In this document: one piece after another, positions 52,354 to 60,741 of the stretch
How the letters are laid out: each line of letters starts with the position of its first letter
How positions within the stretch are numbered: the first letter of the stretch is position 1
Source: JAOBAU01 sp034667465
GTDB taxonomy: Bacteria > Acidobacteriota > Thermoanaerobaculia > Gp7-AA8
Reading direction: 5' to 3'
Assembly: GCA_034667465.1 (NCBI GenBank)
Contig: JAXDJV010000004.1
Span: forward strand, 124,001 to 188,000
Length of the DNA: 64,000 nucleotides
Notes under the pieces: generated by a model
Databases searched by the model: none
Told to the model about the DNA's origin: nothing
Seen by the model: the letters and a program-made list of their open reading frames with translations, nothing else
Program-made: the position numbers and the translations under genes

Positions 52354-53141
52354 TTCGGCAGCTCGAACGTGATCGATGCCCACCAGCTCTCCCAGTCGAC
52401 GCCCGCGCCGGCCGGCGCCGCCTGCATCTGCACCGCTTTGATCAGCCAGAAACCGGCGCGAGGAAGCCGCAGCGAGACGTGCCCCCTCGCATCGGTGCGC
52501 GCGCGAACGGGATGATCGGGATCGTCACGGTTCATCGCCACGACGAGTATGTTGGCGATCGGTTGCCCGCGATACAACAGCGAAAGCGGCAGCGCGGCGC
52601 CCGGCTTGAGCGTGTACGGATTTTTGAGCGGAAGCAGCTCGAGCGTGAAGCCGAGCGGAGCGTCGAACGTGCCTGATGTTTTGTCGTCCGCGGCGAGCAG
52701 CGCCTTCGCACAGCGATAGAAACGCTCGCGTCCCGACGCTGACGACTGTCCATTTTTCGCGCGCGCTTCGACGATGCGCTCGAGCCCTTCGTCTCGCAGA
52801 TAGTCGTCGAACTTCGGGCCGTCGAGCGTGACCGGAAACGAATTGCTTTGATAGCCGATCCACTGCAGCCCGCTGTCGGACACGAGCGTCGTCCCCGCCG
52901 GATCGGCGCCCGCTCGCCCGACCATCGGCTTCTCCGCGCCATTGCGCCAAAGGATGAAGCGATCGACGAGCGGCGGGATGCGCGGCAACGGCTCGCCGCG
53001 GAGTTTTTGTCCAACGCGCAGCGAAGCGGTGACGAGCTCGCCCGAGCGCGGATGAAAGGTGGAGGGCTCAATCCACAGATCGTGCGCAAGCGCGGAGGAG
53101 GTGAGAAGGAAAGCAACGGCCACTGCCGCGAGACGCGTCAT
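52350..53141 (-). CDS. Exported DUF4198 protein
   Basis: A 263-aa exported protein. The mature chain begins AHDLWIEPS, the N-terminal signature of DUF4198, with the N-terminal Ala-His pair that can bind metal. A second Ig-like domain (about 165-260) ends the chain. Members lie beside nickel or cobalt transporters such as HupE, as here. TATCGT (53153-53148) ends 6 nt before the ATG and no Shine-Dalgarno is seen, which fits a leaderless transcript. Confidence 0.88.
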   Translation of the reverse strand: MTRLAAVAVAFLLTSSALAHDLWIEPSTFHPRSGELVTASLRVGQKLRGEPLPRIPPLVDRFILWRNGAEKPMVGRAGADPAGTTLVSDSGLQWIGYQSNSFPVTLDGPKFDDYLRDEGLERIVEARAKNGQSSASGRERFYRCAKALLAADDKTSGTFDAPLGFTLELLPLKNPYTLKPGAALPLSLLYRGQPIANILVVAMNRDDPDHPVRARTDARGHVSLRLPRAGFWLIKAVQMQAAPAGAGVDWESWWASITFELPK

Positions 53142-53186
53142 GACTGAACGATACGCGCCGGGGGCGATTTCGGATGGGTAACTGCG

Positions 53187-53215
53187 TTGACGAAAGATAA
53201 GACAGGGCGTATACA
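53187..53215 (+). promoter_or_regulatory. Sigma-70-like promoter of Cys-rich module 2
   Basis: TTGACG (53187-53192), a 17-nt spacer and TATACA (53210-53215). The predicted start is near 53222, 20 nt before the ATG. Confidence 0.7.
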
Positions 53216-53241
53216 GGAGGCACGGTGGAACAAAGGAGAAT

Positions 53242-53490
53242 ATGACTCTCATGCGTTACTTACGCACGATTGCTGTTCTTGCCGTCGTCCTGTTCTGTGC
53301 GTTGAACCCGCCGACTGCGTTCGCCGATTGTCCTGGCGTTATGTGCGGCGGCGTCTGTAATCTCCAGGGATTCGACTACTGCATCTACGTCATGAATGGC
53401 GATGAGACGATGGCCTGCCGACAAGTCGGCGATCGAGGCTGCGCAAGCATGCACAGCATTCTCTGCTGCCCGCGCGATCCGCAGGCGTAA
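53242..53490 (+). CDS. Small exported Cys-rich protein, module copy 2
   Basis: An 82-aa protein: signal peptide to about residue 28 (TAFA), then a mature chain of about 54 residues with eight cysteines (DC, MC, VC, DYC, MAC, GC, and LCC). It shares plan and position with the protein at 16094 but not cysteine spacing. AAAGGAG is 3 nt before the ATG. The stop is one base before the GTG of the large partner. No family is recognised. It could be a toxin-like or structural mini-protein, a pheromone or a chaperone; none is shown. Confidence 0.7.
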   Translation: MTLMRYLRTIAVLAVVLFCALNPPTAFADCPGVMCGGVCNLQGFDYCIYVMNGDETMACRQVGDRGCASMHSILCCPRDPQA

Positions 53491-53491
53491 C

Positions 53492-55744
53492 GTGCGGCGC
53501 GTCGTTCTTTGCGTCGTACTGATCGCCACGTTCGGTGTCGCGGCCGAGAAGATTCATCCTCCAGATCCGAAGTCCGGTGTCATCAACGGCAAGGCTGCTG
53601 TGCTGTTCTGGCCGGCGAATCCTCCGCCGTCGAATGATGTCCCGATTGGCGAACTGCTCCCATCGAACGACTGCCACGCCGTGCTCGAGCCGTGGACCAA
53701 TCTCGCGGCCGAGCTGACATATCCCTGCGGTATCTGGTTCCAGCCACCGGAAGGTCGATATCGAGTCTGGCTCGAGAAAGGCGATTCGCTCACGCCGACG
53801 ACTGCCGTTTACAACTATGCGGCGACGCCATCCGCCGACCGCGGTCAGGGCGTCGTCATGCCGGTCGCGCCGGGCGGTCGCGTTGCGCTTGCATCGTCGA
53901 TCACCATTCCATCGAACGCCGAACTGCGGCTCATTAACTTCGACTCCTGCTGCAGCGGCACGAACTTCGCCCATCCGTTTGATCGTCGCGCGTTGCCGAC
54001 TGCGACCGCATTGCGCGGCGGTCTGCTCGTGCCCGCCGGCCGTGTTTTCGCCGGCATCTTCGATCGCACCACGAACGAAGCGCTCGCAATCGGAAGGCTC
54101 GTTGACGTCGCCGCCGGGAAGGTCGTCTCTGTCGCGCCGCGGCCGCCGGTGAATGGCGCGGACGTCTTCGTCAGCTTCATGCGTCCCGATGTCCGGAAGA
54201 CACGCGACGTCGACACGATCCGTCTCACACTCGATGGCGTCGCGCCGCAAACGCTCTTCGATGGAGCCGATCGCGTTTACGCCGCGTGGTACGGCGTGCA
54301 GAAACCGGTCGCGAAGCTCGTCGTCGAATCGAAGACGCTTCGCTTCGCGTCCCGCGAGCTCAAGCTCGCGAGCGGTCGCGTCTTCACGGTGCGCGATGAA
54401 CTACACCGCCTTCCGAGCGTCGCCGTTTCGCTGCTCGCTCCGCATGGCGCGCTTGCGAAGTACGAACCTCGCATTGAAGCGCGACAACCGTCGCGCAACG
54501 AGGCGCTTCAATCGATGGCGATCGCTGCCGGCAGCGAAACGCGTATGGCCGCGCTTCCGGCAGAGCCACTCGACATCATATTGACCATCGGTCCGTGGAC
54601 GTTTCGAAAGAGCGTCGATCTGACGCGCGGTGTCGACGAACGCGTCGTCTTCGACCTCCATCCAATCGTCGTCAACGGTATCGTCTACTACGGCCGCGAT
54701 CCGTCGCCAAAAGCAGATGTCGCGTTCGATACCGGTGGCGGATGGGAACGAACGAAGGCCGACGATGCCGGCCGTTACGAGGCGACGCTCTGGACGCCGA
54801 ACGACGCGTATCTGGCCGAGGTGCAGATCGCCGGTCGCGACGGCCCGCCGTTCGAGGAAGCGTTCGTGCAGATCACCGACAGCCGCACGCTCGACTTCCA
54901 CGTCCCCGCAACGCGCTATCGCGTTCGCGTCGTGGACGCGCACAGCGGGGAGCCGGTGCGCGGCGCGTCGGTCTCCGCGGCGAACATCTTTCTGCATCCG
55001 TCCGGCGAAGAAGCGACGCTCATGCAGCGCGCCGCCGCGAATGACGACGGCGTGGCGATGCTTGCGCCGCTGCGTCGCGGAAAGCTCACCGTCCGTGCGC
55101 GCGCCGCCGGCTACTTCGATTCGGAAGCGGTTGATGGCGGCACGATCGCCAGCGAGGAGAGTACAGGCGAGCTCGAAGTGAAGATGCGCTCCGTCGGCGA
55201 GTCGGTGCCGATGAAGTTGCGCACCGCGGATGGAACGCCGGTCGCGGGCGCGGAAGTATGGGCGGTCGCGGCGACGAACGGAACGCGTGCGACGTTGTGG
55301 CGCGGTACGAGCGACAGCGATGGAATTGTTGAAGTGCCGCGCGGCGTCGACGGCGCCACGCTCCTCATTCGCTCGCGTGCGACGGCGAGCGCCGTCCGTC
55401 CGTTTCACGCCGCGAACAATCAGAGCGACATCCGGCGCGACATCATCCTGCAGTCCGCTGCGGCGCCGGTTCGCATTCGCGTCGGTTCGCCCGGCACGCG
55501 CATCGCCGTCTGGGTCGATGGCGCGCGCATCGTCGGACCGGCAGTGACGTTTCTCACCTGGTCGTCGGAAATGAGCGACGACGCCGGCATCTGGACGGCG
55601 CAGAATCTGCCGCGACAGCCGCTGCGTCTGCTGGCGTGGCGTCATCTGACGGAGACGGAGATCGTTGCCGGCCTGCGCGACGCAAACAGCGCCACGATCG
55701 CGTATCCGTGGCCGGCGTCCGTCGTCCTGCAGCCGCTCGAGTAG
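53492..55744 (+). CDS. Large exported protein with carboxypeptidase-regulatory-like domains, module copy 2
   Basis: A 750-aa exported protein starting at GTG. After a signal peptide (VVLCVVLIATFGVAA) it has beta-sandwich domains: VVNGIVYYGRDPSPKADVAF near 395, RYRVRVVDAHSGEPVRGASV near 475 and MKLRTADGTPVAGAEVWAVA near 575. The N-terminal 150 residues have cysteines at HDCHAVLEP-like and SCCSGT positions. Compared with copy 1 the plan is the same but similarity is low. It has no room for its own promoter. Anchoring is not visible. Confidence 0.75.
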   Translation: MRRVVLCVVLIATFGVAAEKIHPPDPKSGVINGKAAVLFWPANPPPSNDVPIGELLPSNDCHAVLEPWTNLAAELTYPCGIWFQPPEGRYRVWLEKGDSLTPTTAVYNYAATPSADRGQGVVMPVAPGGRVALASSITIPSNAELRLINFDSCCSGTNFAHPFDRRALPTATALRGGLLVPAGRVFAGIFDRTTNEALAIGRLVDVAAGKVVSVAPRPPVNGADVFVSFMRPDVRKTRDVDTIRLTLDGVAPQTLFDGADRVYAAWYGVQKPVAKLVVESKTLRFASRELKLASGRVFTVRDELHRLPSVAVSLLAPHGALAKYEPRIEARQPSRNEALQSMAIAAGSETRMAALPAEPLDIILTIGPWTFRKSVDLTRGVDERVVFDLHPIVVNGIVYYGRDPSPKADVAFDTGGGWERTKADDAGRYEATLWTPNDAYLAEVQIAGRDGPPFEEAFVQITDSRTLDFHVPATRYRVRVVDAHSGEPVRGASVSAANIFLHPSGEEATLMQRAAANDDGVAMLAPLRRGKLTVRARAAGYFDSEAVDGGTIASEESTGELEVKMRSVGESVPMKLRTADGTPVAGAEVWAVAATNGTRATLWRGTSDSDGIVEVPRGVDGATLLIRSRATASAVRPFHAANNQSDIRRDIILQSAAAPVRIRVGSPGTRIAVWVDGARIVGPAVTFLTWSSEMSDDAGIWTAQNLPRQPLRLLAWRHLTETEIVAGLRDANSATIAYPWPASVVLQPLE

Positions 55745-55747
55745 CGC

Positions 55748-58700
55748 TCAACGCGCGATCGCGGCTGAGTCCCACACGACCGCTTCCGCACGCAGCGACG
55801 TCGCGACCGCAACCTCGCCATGCTCGACCGCGCTCGCCGGATCGCCGCGGAACGACTCGACGGCTGCCGCCGCATCACCCGATGCCGCGAACACCTCGAC
55901 CCATGCGTTGCGGCCGCTTCGTTTGGCCGCGTACAGCGCGCCATCGGCGACGTCGACGACCCGCTCCCACGAGACGGCGTCCGGCGTCGCGCGCGAGAAC
56001 GGCCATGCCGCCACTCCGATCGAACACGTTCGGTGCAGGACCTCGCCGCCGGGAATCAGGAAGTCGTGCGCGGCTACCGCGGCGCGCACTTTCTCCGCCA
56101 GCTCGCCGGCGAGAATCCGATCGACGAAGCGAATGACGATGAGGAACTCTTCGCCGCCCCATCGCACGATGACGTCCGACGCGCGCACGGTCTGCTGCAG
56201 GAGTCGCGCGAGCTGAGCGAGCACCGCGTCGCCGGCGGCGTGGCCGTGCGCGTCGTTGACGTTCTTGAAGTGATCGAGATCGATGAGCAGCGCAATGAGA
56301 TCGCCTTCGCCGCGCGCCGCGAGCGCGAGATCGGCGTGAATGGTTTGCTCGAGGTAACGGCGATTGCGGAGGCGTGTCAGCGGATCGGTGAGACTCGCTT
56401 CCTCGATCCGCACGTATGCGTCGCCGAGCTGCCGATTCTTTTCGGCAAGCTCGCTGGTCCGTTCCACGACGAGCGATTCGAGCTGCTGCTCGCGCGCGTG
56501 CAGCTGACGGACGCGCAGCCGATACGCGCCGTACGCAAGCGCGATGATCGCGAGCGCCGCAAGCGCGCGAAACCAGAGCGTCTGATGAAACGCCGGCTCG
56601 ATATGAATGGGGATGTGCAGCTCGCGCGCGCTCCAGCGTCCGTCGCGCATCGTGGCCGCGACACGCAGCACGAAATCGCCCGGCGGAAGCCGGCTGTACG
56701 TGATCGATCGCTGCGACGCGCCGGCGAGCGTCCAGTTCGCGTCGACGCCATCGAGCCGATAGCGATACTGCTGCCGCGCGGCGCCGACGAAATCGAGTGC
56801 CGCGACGTCGAGCGTGAAGTTGCGCTCTTTCGATGAGAGTCGCAATGCGCGCAGCAGTTCCGATCCGGCGCGCGGTTTTCCTTCGACGCGCAACGCGGTG
56901 GCGACGATCGGCACGACGTCGCTTTCGCGGGGAAGCTGCGCAGGATCGACGACGAGCAAACCTTCCGGCGATCCGAAGAGCAGCCGTCCGTCACGCATTC
57001 GCGCACGGCTGCCGATGAAGAAATTTCGGAAGGCGACGCCGTCCGCCGTTCCGAGCTCGCGTGCGCTGCGCGCCGTCGCATCAACGCGCAAACGCGGCCC
57101 GATCCAGATCGCGCCATTCGCATCCTCAATGATCGCCTCGGCGGCGGACGGCGTTCGTCCCAGGCGTGAGGACAGGTGATCGAAATGCGCCGTGTGGCCG
57201 TCCCACTTCGTCAGGATCGCCGCGCCGCCCGCGGTTCCGACCCACAGCCGTCCGTCGCGCGCCAGCAGCAGATCGGGCACCCAGTTGTCGGGCAGCGCGT
57301 CGGCGCGCGATGCGTCGCGCGCAATCCGAATCGCCGATTCACTACGCCGATCGAACGCGTAAAGTCCGTTGTCGGTGCCAACCCACAGCATGCCGTCTCG
57401 TGCCGCAACGATCGACTCGATCGCCGGCGACGACACGCTTCCCGGCCAGCTCCGAAACAGACGCGTCTCCATTGTGCGCGGATCAATCCTCGCCATCCCT
57501 TCCGCTGCACCGGCCCACAACATGCCGTCGGGCGTGAAGGCCATCGTCCGAATCGGACCGCCCGGCAATCGCGCCGCGTCGATTCGCTCGAAGCGCGTCG
57601 TACCGGGCCGCATTCGATGCAGCATCGAATTGAGCGTTGCCACCCAGACGCTGCCGTCATCCGATTGCGCCAGACACGTCACGCTGCCATCGGCGAGTGA
57701 GCTCGCATCATTCGCGTTCGCGCGGAATCCACCAATGCGATGAAGGGTCCGATCGAAGACGTCGATCCCGTTGCCGTTCGTGCCGACCCATATCGTTCCA
57801 TCGCGCAACTCGAATGCGCGCACTGCAGCGCGATGCGTCAGTCCATCGATGCGATTCGGACTGAAGCGCAGCGATCGGAACGCGCGTGTGCGCGGATCGT
57901 GTCGTGCGATTCCGTCGCCCCACGTACCGATCCAGACGACGCCGTCGCGATCGCGAAAGATCGCGCCGATGCGATCGTCGTGCAGCGCGTCGTCGAGGTA
58001 TGGATCGGAGTGCAGTCGATCGACGATCGTGAGCGAGGTTTCGTCGATGATGTCGATGCCGCCGCCGAACGTCGCGATCCACAACTCGCCCGGCGCGCCG
58101 TCCGCGAAGCCGTAAATCCAGTAGTGACTCAGCCCGTTCGGATCGATCGGACGCGCGGCGAACCGTCGCAGCTCGCGCGTGGCCGGGTCGAGCACGGCCG
58201 CGCCATTCTCCTCGGTGCCGATCCAGATTCTGCCGTGCGCGTCTTCGAAGAGGTGGATGACGTACTGGCCGTCCATTCCCGCGCGCTCGAAGCCGCGCCC
58301 TTCGCCGAGCCAGCGTTGCAGTCCGTCGCGCGTGCCGACCCAGAGATGGCCGGCGCGATCGACGAGTAGTCCGCGCACGCGATCGTCGGCGAGACTGTGC
58401 GCGTCGGCGGGATCGTGGCGGAAGTGTTCGATCAGCCGCGTGCGTGGATCGAGTCGATCGAGGCCGCCGGTCGTTGCGATCCAGATGCGACCGTCACTCG
58501 TTTCCGCGAGCCCTTCGACGCGGTCGTAGGCGAGCGAACGCGGATTAGCCGCATCGTGCTGAAAGCGAGTGAACGTTTCCGTCCGCGCGTCGTAGACGGA
58601 GAGTCCGCCGCTGAACGTGCCGACCCACAGCCGGCCATCGGACGCGACGAGCAGCGAGCGAACGTAGTTGCCCGCGATCGTCGACGGATCGCCGGGATTC

Positions 58701-58927
58701 GATCGAAAGACGCGGAAGTCGTAGCCGTCATAGCGCACGAGTCCGCCCTGGGTGCCGAACCAGAGGAGCCCTTCGCGATCCTGCGCGATCGCACTGCAGA
58801 GATTTGCCGGGACGTCCTGCGGGATCGCGATGCGCTGCAGCGAAACGAGTCCGACGCGGTCAGCGGAAGCCGCCGCCGCGAACGCCATTGCGCCAACGAG
58901 CGCGAACGCGAAACGCCGGAGCATCAT
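55748..58927 (-). CDS. Reg_prop / Y_Y_Y sensor with diguanylate cyclase domain
   Basis: A 1059-aa membrane sensor. Signal peptide, two seven-bladed periplasmic propellers of Reg_prop repeats (about 30-680: DREGLLWFGTQGGLVRYD, DGRLWVGTFSGGLSVYD), a Y_Y_Y domain (about 700-790), one transmembrane helix (about 800-820), a coiled coil and a GGDEF domain (about 850-1020) with the active motif GGEEF. It should make c-di-GMP in response to a ligand, probably a polysaccharide breakdown product by analogy with hybrid sensors. Two ATGs stand in tandem; TAATCT ends 7 nt before the second (58924), which favours that one. Confidence 0.92.
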   Translation of the reverse strand: MMLRRFAFALVGAMAFAAAASADRVGLVSLQRIAIPQDVPANLCSAIAQDREGLLWFGTQGGLVRYDGYDFRVFRSNPGDPSTIAGNYVRSLLVASDGRLWVGTFSGGLSVYDARTETFTRFQHDAANPRSLAYDRVEGLAETSDGRIWIATTGGLDRLDPRTRLIEHFRHDPADAHSLADDRVRGLLVDRAGHLWVGTRDGLQRWLGEGRGFERAGMDGQYVIHLFEDAHGRIWIGTEENGAAVLDPATRELRRFAARPIDPNGLSHYWIYGFADGAPGELWIATFGGGIDIIDETSLTIVDRLHSDPYLDDALHDDRIGAIFRDRDGVVWIGTWGDGIARHDPRTRAFRSLRFSPNRIDGLTHRAAVRAFELRDGTIWVGTNGNGIDVFDRTLHRIGGFRANANDASSLADGSVTCLAQSDDGSVWVATLNSMLHRMRPGTTRFERIDAARLPGGPIRTMAFTPDGMLWAGAAEGMARIDPRTMETRLFRSWPGSVSSPAIESIVAARDGMLWVGTDNGLYAFDRRSESAIRIARDASRADALPDNWVPDLLLARDGRLWVGTAGGAAILTKWDGHTAHFDHLSSRLGRTPSAAEAIIEDANGAIWIGPRLRVDATARSARELGTADGVAFRNFFIGSRARMRDGRLLFGSPEGLLVVDPAQLPRESDVVPIVATALRVEGKPRAGSELLRALRLSSKERNFTLDVAALDFVGAARQQYRYRLDGVDANWTLAGASQRSITYSRLPPGDFVLRVAATMRDGRWSARELHIPIHIEPAFHQTLWFRALAALAIIALAYGAYRLRVRQLHAREQQLESLVVERTSELAEKNRQLGDAYVRIEEASLTDPLTRLRNRRYLEQTIHADLALAARGEGDLIALLIDLDHFKNVNDAHGHAAGDAVLAQLARLLQQTVRASDVIVRWGGEEFLIVIRFVDRILAGELAEKVRAAVAAHDFLIPGGEVLHRTCSIGVAAWPFSRATPDAVSWERVVDVADGALYAAKRSGRNAWVEVFAASGDAAAAVESFRGDPASAVEHGEVAVATSLRAEAVVWDSAAIAR

Positions 58928-59036
58928 CGGAAGATTATCGGCTGCCCGCGCCGGCTTCAGTCAGGACGATTTCGGCGAGTTGCCTTACCGCGAACGGGCA
59001 GGGCGTAGTGGAACGGCGCTGAAGTAGGATGTATCG

Positions 59037-59330
59037 ATGGCCGCGTCATCAGAAAGACGAGCGAGAGGTCGCCGGCTTCCGCTCGGCTCTTCCCGCGACG
59101 AGATCATGCGCGAAGAGGTTGCGGACGCGCTGGATGCGACTCCTGCCGAGCGAATTGAAGCGATGATTGCCCTGCTCGAAAGCGTCTATCAGCTGTGGGC
59201 GGTAAGAGGATTCGATCGTGACGAAGGACTTTGCCGACTTCCTCAAATCACTCAACAGCGAAGGCGTGGCTTATGTAGTGATCGGCGGGATAGCGGTACT
59301 GGCTCACGTTCCGTATCGAACGACGCGTGA
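59037..59330 (+). CDS. Small protein overlapping a nucleotidyltransferase gene
   Basis: A 97-aa protein, Arg-rich at the start, with a central helical part (REEVADALDATPAERIEAMI, then LLESVYQLWAVRGFDRDE) like small partners that occur before nucleotidyltransferase genes. Its last 113 nt overlap the next gene in another frame, so the tail may be non-conserved. TAGGAT ends 6 nt before the ATG. An antitoxin-like role is inference. Confidence 0.5.
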   Translation: MAASSERRARGRRLPLGSSRDEIMREEVADALDATPAERIEAMIALLESVYQLWAVRGFDRDEGLCRLPQITQQRRRGLCSDRRDSGTGSRSVSNDA

Positions 59331-59676
59331 TCTCGACGTTTTGATCGAACCGACTCTCGAAAACGGCGAGAAGGCGCGTCGCGCCGTCGCAGCGTGGGGA
59401 TCTTTCGAGCCCGAGTTTGCACCGGCGGACTTCATCGCGGGTGACATCCTCTCTTTCGGCGGCCTCCTGCGCGTCGAGATTCATAGTCGGGTTCCAGGCG
59501 TCCAGTGGGAAGACGTCTGGAACGGCCGGGTCGAAAGCGAGTTCCTCGGTGTGCCAACGTCGTTCGCCGGCGTAGCGCAGCTAATACAAATGAAGCGCGC
59601 GACCGGGAACTCCGAGAAAGACCTGCCCGATGTTCTTCGGCTGGAAGCACTACGCGACGGTCGCAGGAAGGATTAG
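59218..59676 (+). CDS. Nucleotidyltransferase (MNT/AbiEii-like)
   Basis: A 152-aa protein with IGGIAVLAHV (residues 23-32) and RDLDVLIEP (DxD near 40), the core of small nucleotidyltransferases used in toxin-antitoxin pairs. GTG start with AGAGGA 7 nt upstream. The chain ends DLPDVLRLEALR, typical of this group. Whether it acts as a toxin is not shown. Confidence 0.78.
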   Translation: MTKDFADFLKSLNSEGVAYVVIGGIAVLAHVPYRTTRDLDVLIEPTLENGEKARRAVAAWGSFEPEFAPADFIAGDILSFGGLLRVEIHSRVPGVQWEDVWNGRVESEFLGVPTSFAGVAQLIQMKRATGNSEKDLPDVLRLEALRDGRRKD

Positions 59677-59714
59677 TGTCATCGACCTCCCGCCCCGCCT
59701 GCCCGCAAAGTCAG

Positions 59715-59790
<76 letters not shown>

Positions 59791-59807
59791 TCAAGGCCGT
59801 TTGCGGG

Positions 59808-59882
59808 TGGTGAGCCCGGTAGGGATCGAACCTACGACCAATTGGTTAAAAGCCAACTGCTCTACCACTGAGCTACGGGCCC
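59808..59882 (-). tRNA. tRNA-Lys (anticodon TTT)
   Basis: A complete cloverleaf on the minus strand: acceptor GGGCCCG with CGGGCTC (one G-U pair), D arm GTAGCTCAGTGGTAGAGC, anticodon loop CTTTTAA, T arm GGTTCGATCCC and encoded CCA. Confidence 0.96.
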
Positions 59883-59904
59883 GCGCTGCGTAAAACGAGC
59901 GGTC

Positions 59905-59933
59905 AAAATACGGAGCGAAGTCGCTCCTGTCAA
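59905..59933 (-). promoter_or_regulatory. Strong promoter of the tRNA-Lys/tRNA-Glu transcript
   Basis: On the minus strand: -35 TTGACA (59933-59928), a 17-nt spacer and -10 TATTTT (59910-59905). The spacer itself contains a 7-bp inverted repeat (GGAGCGA/TCGCTCC). The predicted start is about 16 nt before tRNA-Lys. Confidence 0.75.
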
Positions 59934-59973
59934 CCGCGGCGTGATGAACCGCGATCGGTTCCAGGATATTGCG

Positions 59974-60741
59974 TCAAATTGCACGGCTGCGAATCGAGCG
60001 CATCGACAGGCTGCCGTACTGAAATCCTTCGAACAGCGGCACGGCCGATTCGTCGTCGCGCATCGCGCCCAGCGCGATGAGGAGCGGCTCGAAGTGCTCG
60101 GGCGTCGGCACCGCGCGATCGGCGTTTGGTGCGAGCGTTCGATACGACACGATCGAATCGAAGTCACGCTCGGCGATTCGCGCGGCGATCCAGTCATCGA
60201 ACTCTTTAGCCCACGGCGCGACCGGCGCTTCCTTCGATGACAGATCGATCATGCGCAGGTTGTGGACGATGCCGCCGCTGCCGCAGATGACGATGCCGCG
60301 ATCGCGCAGCGGTGCGAGGCGTCGTCCGACGTCGAGCAATGCTCGCGGATCGGCAGATAGCGGCAGCGACACTTCCACGACCGGAGTGTCGGCCGCGGGA
60401 CGAAGGTGCCGCAGTGGAACCCAGACGCCGTGATCCCAGCCGCGTTCCGCTTCGAGCGTGCCGCCGACGAGCGCCGCGACTTCCGCCGCGAGCGCCGGAT
60501 CGCCCGGCGCGTCGTAACGCAGCGTGTAGAGCTCCGGCGAGAAGCCGCCGAAGTCGTAGATCGGTTCCGGACGCGCCACCGCATTCGCGCGCATCACGCC
60601 GCGGGCCTGCCAGTGCGCGGAAACGATCACGATCGCTTTCGCGTCGTCGAGCGTTTCGCCGAACGCGCGAACGGCGCGCGTGAAGTCGTCTTCTTCGAGC
60701 GCCAGCGACGGCGCGCCGTGCGCGATGAAGATCGCCGTCAC
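59974..60741 (-). CDS. LigB-family extradiol dioxygenase (DODA/YgiD-like)
   Basis: A 255-aa enzyme. Metal-ligand and active-site histidines appear as FIAHGAPS (H8), VSAHWQA and WDHGVWVPL; GSGGIVHNLRMI completes the family pattern. These enzymes cleave catechol rings such as DOPA. The GTG at 60741 overlaps the stop of the preceding gene (GTGA). Native substrate not known. Confidence 0.9.
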   Translation of the reverse strand: MTAIFIAHGAPSLALEEDDFTRAVRAFGETLDDAKAIVIVSAHWQARGVMRANAVARPEPIYDFGGFSPELYTLRYDAPGDPALAAEVAALVGGTLEAERGWDHGVWVPLRHLRPAADTPVVEVSLPLSADPRALLDVGRRLAPLRDRGIVICGSGGIVHNLRMIDLSSKEAPVAPWAKEFDDWIAARIAERDFDSIVSYRTLAPNADRAVPTPEHFEPLLIALGAMRDDESAVPLFEGFQYGSLSMRSIRSRAI

